DNA from: Actibacterium sp.
GTDB taxonomy: Bacteria > Pseudomonadota > Alphaproteobacteria > Rhodobacterales > Rhodobacteraceae
Length of the DNA: 64,000 nucleotides
Assembly: GCA_016278325.1 (NCBI GenBank)
Contig: JADQCB010000008.1
Location: 1-64,000 of the forward strand
Direction of reading: 5' to 3'
Positions 41,979 to 53,111 of this stretch are shown piece by piece. A program made the position numbers and the translations under genes. Position 1 is the first letter of the stretch. Each line of letters opens with the position of its first letter. The notes under the pieces were generated by a model. That model saw only the letters and a program-made list of their open reading frames with translations. It had not been told where the DNA came from and did not search any database.

Positions 41979-43190
41979 TCAACGATCCACCTCGCCGAAC
42001 ACGATGTCCATGGTGCCGATGATCGCCGCCACATCGGCCAGCATGTGGCCGCTGGCGACGTGATCCATTGCCTGCAAATGCAGGAATCCCGGCGCGCGCA
42101 GCTTGGCGCGATAGGGCCGGTTGCTGCCATCGGCCACCAGGTAGACGCCGAACTCACCCTTCGGGGCCTCGACCGCGGCATAGACCTCGCCCGCGGGCAC
42201 ATGAAACCCCTCGGTGTACAGCTTGAAGTGATGGATCAGCGCCTCCATCGATGTCTTCATCTCGCCCCGCTTGGGCGGCGTGATCTTGCCACGGGTCAGG
42301 ATGTCGCCATGTTCGACGCGCAGCTTGGCGATGGCCTGCCGGATGATCGAGGTCGACTGGCGCATCTCCTCCATCCGGCACAGGTAGCGGTCATAGCAAT
42401 CGCCGTTGCTGCCCACCGGCACCTTGAAGTCGAATTCGTCATAGCATTCATAGGGTTGCGCCCGACGCAGATCCCATGCCAGGCCCGAGCCGCGCACCAT
42501 CACGCCGGAAAACCCCCATTGCTGGATGTCCTCCTCGGTGACCACGCCGATGTCGCAGTTGCGCTGCTTGAAGATCCGGTTTTCGGTCAGCAGCCCGTCG
42601 ATATCGTCCAGCACCTTCGGGAAATGCTCGGCCCAGGCCTCGATATCTTCGAGCAATTGCGGCGTCAGATCCTGGTGCACCCCGCCGGGCCGGAAATAGG
42701 CCGCGTGCAGCCGCGCGCCACAGGCCCGTTCATAGAAGATCATCAGCTTCTCGCGCTCTTCGAACCCCCAGAGCGGCGGGGTCAGCGCGCCCACGTCCAT
42801 CGCCTGCGTGGTGACGTTCAGCAGGTGGTTCAGAACCCGGCCGATCTCGCAGAACAGAACCCGGATCAGGCTGGCCCGGCGCGGCACCTCGGTGCCTGTC
42901 AGCTTCTCGATCGCCAGGCACCAGGCATGTTCCTGGTTCATCGGCGCGACGTAATCCAGCCGGTCGAGATAGGGAAGGTTCTGAAGGTAGGTGCGGCTTT
43001 CCATCAGTTTCTCGGTGCCGCGATGCAGCAGCCCGATATGCGGGTCGGCACGCTCCACCACCTCGCCGTCCAGCTCCAGCACCATCCGCAAAACGCCATG
43101 CGCAGCAGGGTGTTGCGGCCCGAAGTTGATGTTGAAGTTGCGTATCTTCTGCTCGCCGGTCAGCGTGTCGTCGAACTTTCCGTCCATCAT
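41979..43190 (-). CDS. nuoD: NADH-quinone oxidoreductase subunit D
   Basis: NuoD, with NuoB, forms the quinone site. The 403-residue protein shows [16 protein letters not shown] near residues 19-34, [13 protein letters not shown], and the terminal [25 protein letters not shown] region. These are conserved with hydrogenase large subunits but without metal-binding cysteine pairs. The tandem ATGs at 43190/43187 lie 1 bp after the sulfotransferase stop. Confidence 0.97.
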   Translation of the reverse strand: MMDGKFDDTLTGEQKIRNFNINFGPQHPAAHGVLRMVLELDGEVVERADPHIGLLHRGTEKLMESRTYLQNLPYLDRLDYVAPMNQEHAWCLAIEKLTGTEVPRRASLIRVLFCEIGRVLNHLLNVTTQAMDVGALTPPLWGFEEREKLMIFYERACGARLHAAYFRPGGVHQDLTPQLLEDIEAWAEHFPKVLDDIDGLLTENRIFKQRNCDIGVVTEEDIQQWGFSGVMVRGSGLAWDLRRAQPYECYDEFDFKVPVGSNGDCYDRYLCRMEEMRQSTSIIRQAIAKLRVEHGDILTRGKITPPKRGEMKTSMEALIHHFKLYTEGFHVPAGEVYAAVEAPKGEFGVYLVADGSNRPYRAKLRAPGFLHLQAMDHVASGHMLADVAAIIGTMDIVFGEVDR

Positions 43191-43191
43191 C

Positions 43192-44064
43192 TCACACCCC
43201 TACCCTGTTCGCTTCCCAGGCATCGGGAAGCCGGCCGAGGCAGGCCTCGACAAATTCATATTGCGGCCGCAGGAAGGCGGCCGCACGATCACGCTGCTCG
43301 GCGCTCATTTCCACCGGAACGCCGGCATGAACCCGGCGGCGCAGATCGGCCGGCCGGTCCGACAGCCCAAGGAAGGCGCATAGCCGGGTCACCGCCTTCG
43401 CGTCGAACATGTCCTCGTAGAACCCGGTGAACAACCGCCGCGGCGCCACCGCAGCGCGCAGCCGGGTCAGCGCGGCACGATAATCGCCCCGCCGCGCAAT
43501 ATGCGCCTCGGCACCGGAAAGAACGCGGTCGAGAACCTGCCCGGCTCGTTGCGCCACATCGCGCCCCGTCGCGCTGCGGCGCCGTGCGATCATGCGCACG
43601 TGGCTCCACAGCCGCGCGACCGGGTCGCGAAGGAGGTATACGAAACGCACATCCGCGGACATGCAAGCCATCCTTCCCAGGCGCCCCTCCGACAGAAGAG
43701 CATAAGCTGGTGTTATGTCAGCAATAAGGCGCTCATCGGTGCGCCCGAAATTCAGATAGTCGATATAACCCGCCGTGTCACCGGCTTGCAGCACCGGAAG
43801 ATAGGCGTCGATATCGGCGATCCGGCGCGCGCGCGCTTCGGGCGCAAGATTGCCCGCGCCCCGGATCAGCCCCTCGCGGGTCGCCGCCAGCGCCTTTCGC
43901 TGCGCATCCCGACGGCCTGCGTCCAGCGCGTCGAAGAAGTGCAGTTCCTTGATCGTGCGCAGGTGGCATTCGGGATGCGCGGCCAGATAGCGGTAAAGCC
44001 AGCTGGTCCCGGCCTTGGTCGCGCCGACGCCGAACAGCAAGGTTGCCTCACCGGCCATTGGCAC
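43192..44064 (-). CDS. Sulfotransferase-family protein inserted between nuoC and nuoD
   Basis: The 290-residue protein has the 5'-phosphosulfate loop [19 protein letters not shown] at about residues 14-32, a core strand [15 protein letters not shown] with the 3'-phosphate-binding Arg, and a C-terminal [13 protein letters not shown] segment. This is the PAPS-dependent Sulfotransfer_1/3 type. The acceptor is unknown. The start is GTG 44064, with AAGGA 5 bases upstream, or ATG 44058. It follows the nuoC stop by 2 bp and ends 1 bp before nuoD, so it must be translated with complex I. This place is not one I know to hold an extra gene in Paracoccus. Confidence 0.85.
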   Translation of the reverse strand: MPMAGEATLLFGVGATKAGTSWLYRYLAAHPECHLRTIKELHFFDALDAGRRDAQRKALAATREGLIRGAGNLAPEARARRIADIDAYLPVLQAGDTAGYIDYLNFGRTDERLIADITPAYALLSEGRLGRMACMSADVRFVYLLRDPVARLWSHVRMIARRRSATGRDVAQRAGQVLDRVLSGAEAHIARRGDYRAALTRLRAAVAPRRLFTGFYEDMFDAKAVTRLCAFLGLSDRPADLRRRVHAGVPVEMSAEQRDRAAAFLRPQYEFVEACLGRLPDAWEANRVGV

Positions 44065-44066
44065 GC

Positions 44067-44678
44067 CTATCCTTTCGCCTCTTCGGCCTTCTCGTCGCCG
44101 GGAATGATGTAATCGGCCCCCTCCCAGGGCGACATGAAATCGAACTGGCGGTATTCCTGCACCAGGCTCACAGGCTCGTAGACCACGCGCTTGAGCGCCT
44201 CGTCATAGCGCACCTCGGTATAGCCGGTGGTCGGGAAATCCTTGCGCAGCGGGTGACCGCGGAAGCCGTAGTCGGTCAGGATGCGGCGCAGGTCGGGATG
44301 CCCCGAGAACAGGATGCCGAACATGTCGAACACCTCGCGCTCGAACCAGTCGGCGCAGGGATGCAGGCTGGTGATCGAGGGCACCATTTCCTCTTCCCGC
44401 ACGGCGGATTTCACGCGGATACGCTGATTCTGATACATCGAGAGGAAGTGATAGACCACGTCGAACCGCGCTTCGCGCTCGGGATGGTCGACCGCCGTGA
44501 TGTCGACCAGCGAGGTGAACTGGCAGGTCTTGTCGGTCTTGAGGAAATCGACGAAGGCGACCAGCGAACTGGGCGCGACATGCACCGTCAGCTCGCCCAG
44601 GGTCACGTCCCAGCTCAGCACGCAATCGGCGCGGATCGCCGCGATATGGGCGCCAAGCTCGTTCAGGGCATCGCTCAT
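44067..44678 (-). CDS. nuoC: NADH-quinone oxidoreductase subunit C
   Basis: NuoC (30 kDa subunit) is part of the peripheral arm. The 203-residue protein has [20 protein letters not shown] and the signature [24 protein letters not shown] (partial), then [14 protein letters not shown]. It is not fused to NuoD, unlike in E. coli. It starts 5 bp after nuoB and ends 2 bp before the sulfotransferase gene. Confidence 0.97.
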   Translation of the reverse strand: MSDALNELGAHIAAIRADCVLSWDVTLGELTVHVAPSSLVAFVDFLKTDKTCQFTSLVDITAVDHPEREARFDVVYHFLSMYQNQRIRVKSAVREEEMVPSITSLHPCADWFEREVFDMFGILFSGHPDLRRILTDYGFRGHPLRKDFPTTGYTEVRYDEALKRVVYEPVSLVQEYRQFDFMSPWEGADYIIPGDEKAEEAKG

Positions 44679-44683
44679 CGACC

Positions 44684-45573
<890 letters not shown>

Positions 45574-45627
45574 TGGGCGAAGCTCCTTCGACACATGCTG
45601 TCCGCACGGTCCGCGTTTACGTTTCAG

Positions 45628-45656
45628 GGTGTAGCGCCGCGCCGCGGCGGGGTCAA
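45628..45656 (-). promoter_or_regulatory. Promoter candidate of the nuo operon
   Basis: On the minus strand TTGACC (45656-45651) is followed after 17 bp by TACACC (45633-45628), about 55 bp ahead of the nuoA ATG. The -35 matches 5/6 and the -10 3/6 of the sigma-70 consensus. It is the only well-spaced pair I found in the 216 bp between nuoA and the liu operon end. Confidence 0.55.
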
Positions 45657-45789
45657 CCGAACGCAGGCACGCCCGAGCCCCTTGCCATGCGCCGGTCGCG
45701 CCGTCCCGTGCGGCAGCTTTGGCGCCGGCGCTGTCGGCCAAGCTCGCCTGTGGACATCGAACCGGATCGCCACCGCGGGCGCGGCATGT

Positions 45790-46575
45790 CTAATCCTGCG
45801 CCCAGCCCGGCTTGCGCCTGGCAAAATGCGCCGCGATCCCCTCGGCCGCTTCGGGGCTTTCCCAGCGGGCGATCAGCGCGTGCACCGTGTGCGCGATCAC
45901 CTGCTCGTCGATGCGCGGCGTCAGGTCGCGGATCAATGCCTTGGCCTCGGCCACCGCGCCGGGCGCGCAGGCCAGATAGGGCACGATTTCCGCCTCGACC
46001 GCCTGGTCCAGGTCGCCGGCGGGCACGGCACGGGCCAGCAGGCCCAGCGACACGGCCTCTTGCGCGTCGAAGATCCGGGCCGACATGAACACGCGGCGTG
46101 CCTTCGCCGCCCCCATGCGGGCAATGACATAGGGGCCGATCGTGGCCGGAATCAGGCCCAGGCGGGTTTCGGTGAAGCCGAATTTCGCATGGGTCGCGCC
46201 GATCGCCACGTCGCAAACCGACATCAGCCCCAGCCCGCCGCCAAAGGCCTGCCCCTGGACCCGGCAGATCAGCGGCTTGGGAAGCCCGTCCAGCGCCTGA
46301 AGCATCACCGCCAGCTTGCGCGCCGCCGCATCGCGCCGTGCCGGGCCCGCGTCGATCTGGCGCTGCATCCAGGCCAGGTCGCCGCCGGCGCAAAAGCTCT
46401 TGCCGGTGCCGGTCAGCACAACCGCCCGCACTGCCGGATCGGCCCCCAGCTCCGCGGCCGCGGCGATCAGCGCGTCCATCATCTCGGCCGACAGCGCGTT
46501 ATGCTTTTCCGGCAGGTTCATGACAAGCGTGGCCACGCCCCGCGCATCGATCCGGGTGGTCAACACGTCGCTCAT
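45790..46575 (-). CDS. liuC: Enoyl-CoA hydratase family protein, probable methylglutaconyl-CoA hydratase
   Basis: The 261-residue crotonase-fold protein has the oxyanion-hole segments GKSFCAGGDLAWMQRQ and QGQAFGGGLGLMSVCDVAIG and the terminal ARRKPGWAQD. The GGDLxWM motif resembles LiuC-type methylglutaconyl-CoA hydratases, and the operon supplies both its substrate (from methylcrotonyl-CoA carboxylase) and product user (HMG-CoA lyase). ATG 46575 overlaps the lyase stop by ATGA. It is the last gene of the liu operon. Substrate assignment is by context. Confidence 0.85.
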   Translation of the reverse strand: MSDVLTTRIDARGVATLVMNLPEKHNALSAEMMDALIAAAAELGADPAVRAVVLTGTGKSFCAGGDLAWMQRQIDAGPARRDAAARKLAVMLQALDGLPKPLICRVQGQAFGGGLGLMSVCDVAIGATHAKFGFTETRLGLIPATIGPYVIARMGAAKARRVFMSARIFDAQEAVSLGLLARAVPAGDLDQAVEAEIVPYLACAPGAVAEAKALIRDLTPRIDEQVIAHTVHALIARWESPEAAEGIAAHFARRKPGWAQD

Positions 46576-47444
46576 TCCTGTCCTCCGCCGCCTGTATCCC
46601 GCATCGCGCGCGCCATCTGTGCGGCTTTCGCGATCACGCCCATGTCCAGCCCGGTCGCGTGACCCAGCCGGTCCAGCCGCGCGGCGACCGCCTCGGTCGC
46701 GACATTGCCGGTGGCCCCCCTGGCGAAGGGACAGCCCCCCAGACCGCCAACGGCAGCATCGAAGACACGCAGCCCCAGGGTCAGCGAGGCCTCGATATTG
46801 TCCAGCGCGCGCCCGCCGGTGTCGTGGTAATGACCGGCCAGCCGGGCCGCCGGCGCCACCTCCAGCACCGCGCGCAGCATCGCGCTCACGGTTTCGGGCG
46901 TGCCGCGCCCGATGGTATCGCCCAGGCTGATCTCGTAACATCCCATTTCCAGCAGCCGCTGCACGACCGCGGCCACCCGGGCCGGCGGCGTCGGCCCGTC
47001 ATAGGGGCAATCCGTCACGCAGGAGACATAGCCGCGCACCGGCACCCCGTCGGCCCGCGCCGCCGCCGCAACCGGGGCAAAACGCTCCAGGCTCTCGGCG
47101 ATGGAGGCATTGATATTGGCCCGGCTGAACCCTTCCGAGGCGGACCCGAAAATCGCCACCTCGTCGGCCCGCGCTGCGCGCGCACGCACATAACCCTTCA
47201 TGTTGGGCGTCAGGGCCGCATAGGACACCCCGGGCGACCGGGTGATCCCGGCCAGCACCTCGGCACCATCGGCCATCTGAGGCACCCATTTCGGGCTGAC
47301 AAAGCTTGCTACCTCGATCCGCCGGAACCCCGCGCGGCTGAGCATGTCGATCAGCGCGATCTTTTCCGCGGCCGGGATCAGCCGCTTCTCGTTCTGCAAC
47401 CCGTCGCGGGGCCCGACCTCGAAGATCTCGACCCGATCAGTCAT
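46572..47444 (-). CDS. liuE: Hydroxymethylglutaryl-CoA lyase
   Basis: This enzyme cleaves HMG-CoA to acetoacetate and acetyl-CoA, the last step of leucine breakdown. The 290-residue TIM-barrel protein has EVGPRDGLQNE with the catalytic Arg, SCVTDCPYDG, HYHDTGG with the metal His, and the flexible-loop signature GGLGGCPFARGATGNVATE that includes the active-site Cys. The ATG at 47444 lies within the 3' end of the GST gene. Confidence 0.95.
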   Translation of the reverse strand: MTDRVEIFEVGPRDGLQNEKRLIPAAEKIALIDMLSRAGFRRIEVASFVSPKWVPQMADGAEVLAGITRSPGVSYAALTPNMKGYVRARAARADEVAIFGSASEGFSRANINASIAESLERFAPVAAAARADGVPVRGYVSCVTDCPYDGPTPPARVAAVVQRLLEMGCYEISLGDTIGRGTPETVSAMLRAVLEVAPAARLAGHYHDTGGRALDNIEASLTLGLRVFDAAVGGLGGCPFARGATGNVATEAVAARLDRLGHATGLDMGVIAKAAQMARAMRDTGGGGQE

Positions 47445-48096
47445 CCGGCGCCTCATAGAAAGCCCTGGTATAGAGTTCGGCCGGACCATCCTCGGCCAGC
47501 GCGCGGCGGAACGCCGGACGCGCGGCAAGCCGGTCGTGATAGGCGGCAACCGCAGGCAGCAGATCGGCCGGCACGAAGCGCCGCGCGATCATCACGCCAT
47601 AGCCCACATTCGTATCTACCGCCGAAAACCCCGACGGCAACAGCCAGTCGCGCCGCGCAACCACGCGCTCGACCACCTCCAGCACCTTTTCCAGCCGCTT
47701 CGCCTCCAGCCGCATCACCGTGGGGCTGCGCATCCAGTCCTCGCGCAACACGATATGCTGCTGGGTCAGGCTGGCCAGGTGCTGACCGATTGTTTCGGCG
47801 AAATGCAGCCATTCCAGCCAGTCGGGCCGCTCGGGATGGCCCGGCAGGCGGCCCAGCCCGGCCTCGGCCCGCGTTTCGACCAGGTATTCGGTGATCGCGC
47901 CGGATTCGAAAAGCACTCGCTCGTCGATTTCGAGCGCCGGGACCCGGCCGGCCGGCGACAGCGCCAGGAAATCCGAACTGCGCATGGACTTGTCGAAGAA
48001 AGAGTGGCGCCGGATCTCGAATTCGAGGCCCATCTCGTGCATCAGCCACAGCGTTCGGAACGAGCGGGCCTGGGGCACATGGTGCAGGCGGATCAT
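47437..48096 (-). CDS. Glutathione S-transferase family protein
   Basis: The 219-residue protein has an N-terminal thioredoxin-like domain (1-80: MIRLHHVPQARSFRTLWLMH, then LSPAGRVPALEID and the glutathione-contacting ESGAITEYL) and a C-terminal helical domain with FSAVDTNVGYGVM. Catalytic Ser/Cys identity near residue 12 is plausible but not certain. It overlaps the carboxylase alpha stop (ATGA) and the lyase start, so it is translated with the leucine genes. A role in handling reactive acyl-CoA by-products is only an inference. Confidence 0.88.
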   Translation of the reverse strand: MIRLHHVPQARSFRTLWLMHEMGLEFEIRRHSFFDKSMRSSDFLALSPAGRVPALEIDERVLFESGAITEYLVETRAEAGLGRLPGHPERPDWLEWLHFAETIGQHLASLTQQHIVLREDWMRSPTVMRLEAKRLEKVLEVVERVVARRDWLLPSGFSAVDTNVGYGVMIARRFVPADLLPAVAAYHDRLAARPAFRRALAEDGPAELYTRAFYEAPDD

Positions 48097-50042
48097 GCGG
48101 CGGCCTCCGTATCGTCTTCCAGCCGGATCAGCGCGGCACCCGCCTCGACCTGGGTGCCGGCGCCGGCCAGCACTTCGGCCACGATGCCGTCGCGCCAGGC
48201 GGTCAGGGTGTGTTCCATCTTCATCGCCTCCATCACCGCCAGCCGCTGGCCCGCCGCGACGCTGTCGCCGGCCGAGACGAAAACCGCCTTGACCATGCCC
48301 GGCATCGGCGCCTCGATCAGGTTGGTCCCCGCCGCAGCGATTGCGCGTTCCAGCGGGTCGATCACCGCGAAGTCGAAACCGTGCCCCTCGGAGAACACGC
48401 TCAAACTGGCCCCATGGCGCGCCCATCTGGCGGCCCGCACCCCGTCGAAAACCCATCCCTGCGCGCCGCGCCGGGCCTCGATCCTTTCCCCGTCGATCTC
48501 GATCTGTGCCGCGTCCGGCCCCTGTTGCCGGATCACCGCGGTGATCCGCGCGCCGGCATGTTCCAGCTCCACGCTGCGCGCCAGCGGCGCCCACAGGGTG
48601 AACCCGGTCAGGGGCCCCGCCGGTTCCATCAGCCCCGCCGCTGCCAGCGCCGCTTGGGCGCGACATTGCGCGCTGGCCCGGGGAACATGCGTCAGCGCAT
48701 CGATGTCGCGCGCGATCAACCCGGTATCCACGTCTCCGGCAGCGACCCCCCGATGCCGGCTCAGCGCGCCCAGGAAGGCCAGGTTGGTGACGCTGCCGGC
48801 CACCTCGGTCTGCGCCAGGGCGCGGCGCAGTTTCGCAAGCGCCACGGCGCGGCTCGGGCCATGGGTGACGATCTTGGCGATCATCGGATCGTAGAACGGG
48901 CTGATCGTATCGCCCTGGCGCACGCCGCTGTCGATGCGCGCACCCCGGGGAAAGCGAAGATGGGTCAGCGTGCCCGTGGCGGGCAGGAACCCCGCCGGCA
49001 CATCCTCGGCATAGAGCCGCGCCTCGAAGGCATGACCCGAGAGGCGCAGCTCGGCCTGCCGCATCGGCAATGGCTCGCCCGCCGCGACCCGCAACTGCCA
49101 TTCCACCAGGTCGATGCCGGTCACCGCCTCGGTCACCGGGTGCTCGACCTGAAGCCGCGTGTTCATCTCCATGAACCAGAAACGATCCGTCCGCAGCCCG
49201 TCAGAGGCATCGACGATGAACTCGACCGTCCCCGCCCCGGAATACCCGATGGCCCGCGCCGCGCGCACCGCCGCCTCGCCCATCGCTTCGCGCATCTCGG
49301 GCGTCATGCCGGGCGCCGGGGCCTCCTCGATCACCTTCTGGTGGCGGCGCTGCAGCGAACAGTCCCGCTCGAACAGATGCACCGCATCCGTGCCGTCGCC
49401 AAAGACCTGAACCTCGATATGGCGCGGCTTTTCCACGAATTTCTCGATCAACACCGCATCGTTTCCAAAGGCCGTCCGGGCCTCGCCGCGGGCCGCATCC
49501 AGCGCATCGGCAAAATCGCGCGGGTGCATCACCTTGCGCATCCCCTTGCCGCCGCCGCCCGCCACGGCCTTGATCAGAACCGGGTAACCGATGGCCTCCG
49601 CCGCACCCGACAGATGCTCGTCATCCTGGTTGTCGCCATGATAGCCGGGCACGACCGGCACGCCGGCCGCTTTCATCAGGGTCTTGGCGGCATCCTTCAG
49701 CCCCATGGCGCGGATCGCGTCCGCCGAGGGACCGATGAAGGTCAGGCCCGCCGCCTCGACCGCCGCGACGAAATCGGGATTTTCCGACAGGAAGCCATAG
49801 CCGGGATGGATCGCCTCGGCCCCGGCCGCCTGCGCCAGTTCGATCAGCAAATCGCCCCTGAGGTAACTTTCCGCCGGCGGCGGCGGGCCGATCGGCAGCG
49901 CCCGGTCGGCCAGCGCCACATGCCGCGCCCCCGCATCGGCCTGCGAATAGACGGCCACCGTCTCCACCCCCAGCGCGCGCGCGCTTTCGATCACGCGACA
50001 GGCGATCTCGCCCCGGTTGGCGATCAGGATCCTGCTGAACAT
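48093..50042 (-). CDS. liuD: Methylcrotonyl-CoA carboxylase alpha subunit (biotin carboxylase and biotin carrier)
   Basis: The alpha subunit carboxylates its own biotin with ATP and bicarbonate. The 649-residue protein has the biotin carboxylase domain (1-445: ILIANRGEIACRVI, the ATP loop KAVAGGGGKGMRKV, EMNTRLQVEHPVTE), a linker domain, and a C-terminal biotinyl domain with the target lysine Lys608 in EAMKMEH. The same architecture occurs in propionyl- and acetyl-CoA carboxylases, but its partner at 50634 and the other leucine genes fix the assignment. Start ATG 50042 is 1 bp after the macrodomain stop. Confidence 0.93.
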   Translation of the reverse strand: MFSRILIANRGEIACRVIESARALGVETVAVYSQADAGARHVALADRALPIGPPPPAESYLRGDLLIELAQAAGAEAIHPGYGFLSENPDFVAAVEAAGLTFIGPSADAIRAMGLKDAAKTLMKAAGVPVVPGYHGDNQDDEHLSGAAEAIGYPVLIKAVAGGGGKGMRKVMHPRDFADALDAARGEARTAFGNDAVLIEKFVEKPRHIEVQVFGDGTDAVHLFERDCSLQRRHQKVIEEAPAPGMTPEMREAMGEAAVRAARAIGYSGAGTVEFIVDASDGLRTDRFWFMEMNTRLQVEHPVTEAVTGIDLVEWQLRVAAGEPLPMRQAELRLSGHAFEARLYAEDVPAGFLPATGTLTHLRFPRGARIDSGVRQGDTISPFYDPMIAKIVTHGPSRAVALAKLRRALAQTEVAGSVTNLAFLGALSRHRGVAAGDVDTGLIARDIDALTHVPRASAQCRAQAALAAAGLMEPAGPLTGFTLWAPLARSVELEHAGARITAVIRQQGPDAAQIEIDGERIEARRGAQGWVFDGVRAARWARHGASLSVFSEGHGFDFAVIDPLERAIAAAGTNLIEAPMPGMVKAVFVSAGDSVAAGQRLAVMEAMKMEHTLTAWRDGIVAEVLAGAGTQVEAGAALIRLEDDTEAAA

Positions 50043-50043
50043 C

Positions 50044-50550
50044 TCACTCCTCCCGTCCGGCGAGACGCGACAGGGCCACGGAATGCAACCGGGCGCTCTC
50101 GTCGGAAAAACAACAGAAAACGACCTCGGCCACTGGCCCGCCGAAGGCGGCGACCGTCGCCACGGCGATCTCGGCGGCCTGATCGGCTGGATAGCAATAA
50201 ATCCCGGTGGATATCGCCGGAAACGCCACCGTGGCCGCACCCAGCCGCACCGCCTCTTCCAGCGCCCGGCGATAGCACGAGGCCAGTGCCTCCGCCTCGC
50301 CCGCGCCGCCGCCGCGCCAGACCGGGCCGACCGTATGAATCACGAAACGCGCGGGCAGGTCATGCCCGCCGGTCGCCTTGGCGTCGCCCGTCTCGCACCC
50401 ACCCAGCGCGCGGCATTCCGCCAGCAGCCCGGGGCCTGCCGCGCGGTGAATCGCCCCGTCCACCCCGCCGCCGCCCAGCAAGGTGGCGTTGGCGGCGTTG
50501 ACGATGGCATCGACCTTCAGCCCGGTGATATCTCCCCGGCAAACGGTCAT
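50044..50550 (-). CDS. Macrodomain protein (O-acetyl-ADP-ribose deacetylase-like) within the leucine operon
   Basis: The 168-residue protein is a single macrodomain: [20 protein letters not shown] at the start, then [17 protein letters not shown] and [13 protein letters not shown], and [11 protein letters not shown]. These are the ADP-ribose-binding loops of the MacroD/YmdB type, which hydrolyse O-acetyl-ADP-ribose and remove mono-ADP-ribose. The catalytic Asn-Ala-Asn and Gly-rich loop residues are present. I chose ATG 50550, since the AAGGA is 9 bases from it and almost touches the ATG at 50559. It lies between the two carboxylase subunit genes, 1 bp before the alpha subunit. Confidence 0.92.
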   Translation of the reverse strand: MTVCRGDITGLKVDAIVNAANATLLGGGGVDGAIHRAAGPGLLAECRALGGCETGDAKATGGHDLPARFVIHTVGPVWRGGGAGEAEALASCYRRALEEAVRLGAATVAFPAISTGIYCYPADQAAEIAVATVAAFGGPVAEVVFCCFSDESARLHSVALSRLAGREE

Positions 50551-50633
50551 GCGCGGCATTCCTTTTCCCGCTTCTTCTCGGCCCAAATACTCACTCCCAC
50601 GGCCCGGCCCGGGCCTGTCGACCACGGCCGCGC

Positions 50634-52234
<1,601 letters not shown>

Positions 52235-52238
<4 letters not shown>

Positions 52239-52948
52239 CGTCTGTATTCCGGGTTCTCGTAATCGAATCGCGTGCCCGCGGCCCAGGCCCGACGGTCGTT
52301 TCCGGTGCCCGGCAGCCCGTCACGCAACAGCCAGGCCATGTGCATCAGGTTCCAGGTCATGATCGTGGTGTTGCGCTGAGTGAAATCATTGTCGAACCCG
52401 GCCCGCTGGCCGGACTCCAGCCGGTCACCATAGGAAGGCCCCGGCCCCGCCTCGCCGATCCAGCCGCAATCGGCCTGCGGCGGAATGGTAAATCCCAGAT
52501 GGTTCAGCGCAAAGCCCACCGTCATCGCGCAATGCTTGATCCCGTCCTCGTTGCCGGTGACTACGGTGCCGCCGACCTTGCCGTAGAACACCGACTGGCC
52601 GGACGCGTTCAACTCTGCCGACATGGCATAGAGCCGTTCGATCAGCACCCTGCAGACCGAACTTTCCTCGCCCAGCCAGATCGGCGTGCCGACGACCAGG
52701 ATGTCGGCCTTCACGATCTTCTGCCACAAGGCGGGCCAGTCGTCGCGCTCCCAGCCATGCTCGGTCATGTCGGGATAGACCCCCGGCGGCACAACATGGT
52801 CCAGCATGTGAAGATGCTCAACGGCGACTCCCTGCTTGCTCATGATCCCGGCACTGGCATCCATCAGCAGCCGGGTATGGCTGTCTGCGGCCTTTTTCGT
52901 CAACGACGTGTTGACGAAGAGTGCCCGCAATCCCTTGTAATCGTTCAT
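52235..52948 (-). CDS. Flavodoxin-fold NAD(P)H-dependent oxidoreductase
   Basis: The 237-residue protein resembles NADPH-dependent FMN reductases/flavodoxin-family proteins: [17 protein letters not shown] holds the FMN phosphate loop, [19 protein letters not shown] is the second FMN loop and [12 protein letters not shown] follows. The C-terminal about 60 residues are less conserved. ATG 52948 has AAGGGGC 7 bases upstream; an upstream TTG is unlikely. Its stop overlaps the carboxylase beta start. Its substrate is unknown. Confidence 0.85.
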
Positions 52949-53006
52949 TGGCAAAGCCCCTTTCCATTACCGACCGCACCGAAGCACGGATACATTCGCC
53001 CGAGGC

Positions 53007-53111
53007 TTACCCGCGTCGCATCGCACGGCTGCTGTCGGCCCATCCCATGTGATTTTCGGCAGGCAGGCGCGCCCCGCAACGCATGGGCATGACGTTGAAC
53101 GGCGAGCGCAT
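53007..53111 (-). CDS. Possible 34-residue small protein, coupled to the isovaleryl-CoA dehydrogenase stop
   Basis: An ATG at 53111 shares its first base with the dehydrogenase stop (TGATG), and the frame stays open for 34 codons (begins [10 protein letters not shown], ends SSRAMRRG). It has no recognised family, two cysteine-free halves apart from one Cys, and several arginines at the end. The arrangement could support coupled translation, but the frame may be chance. Confidence 0.2.
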   Translation of the reverse strand: MRSPFNVMPMRCGARLPAENHMGWADSSRAMRRG

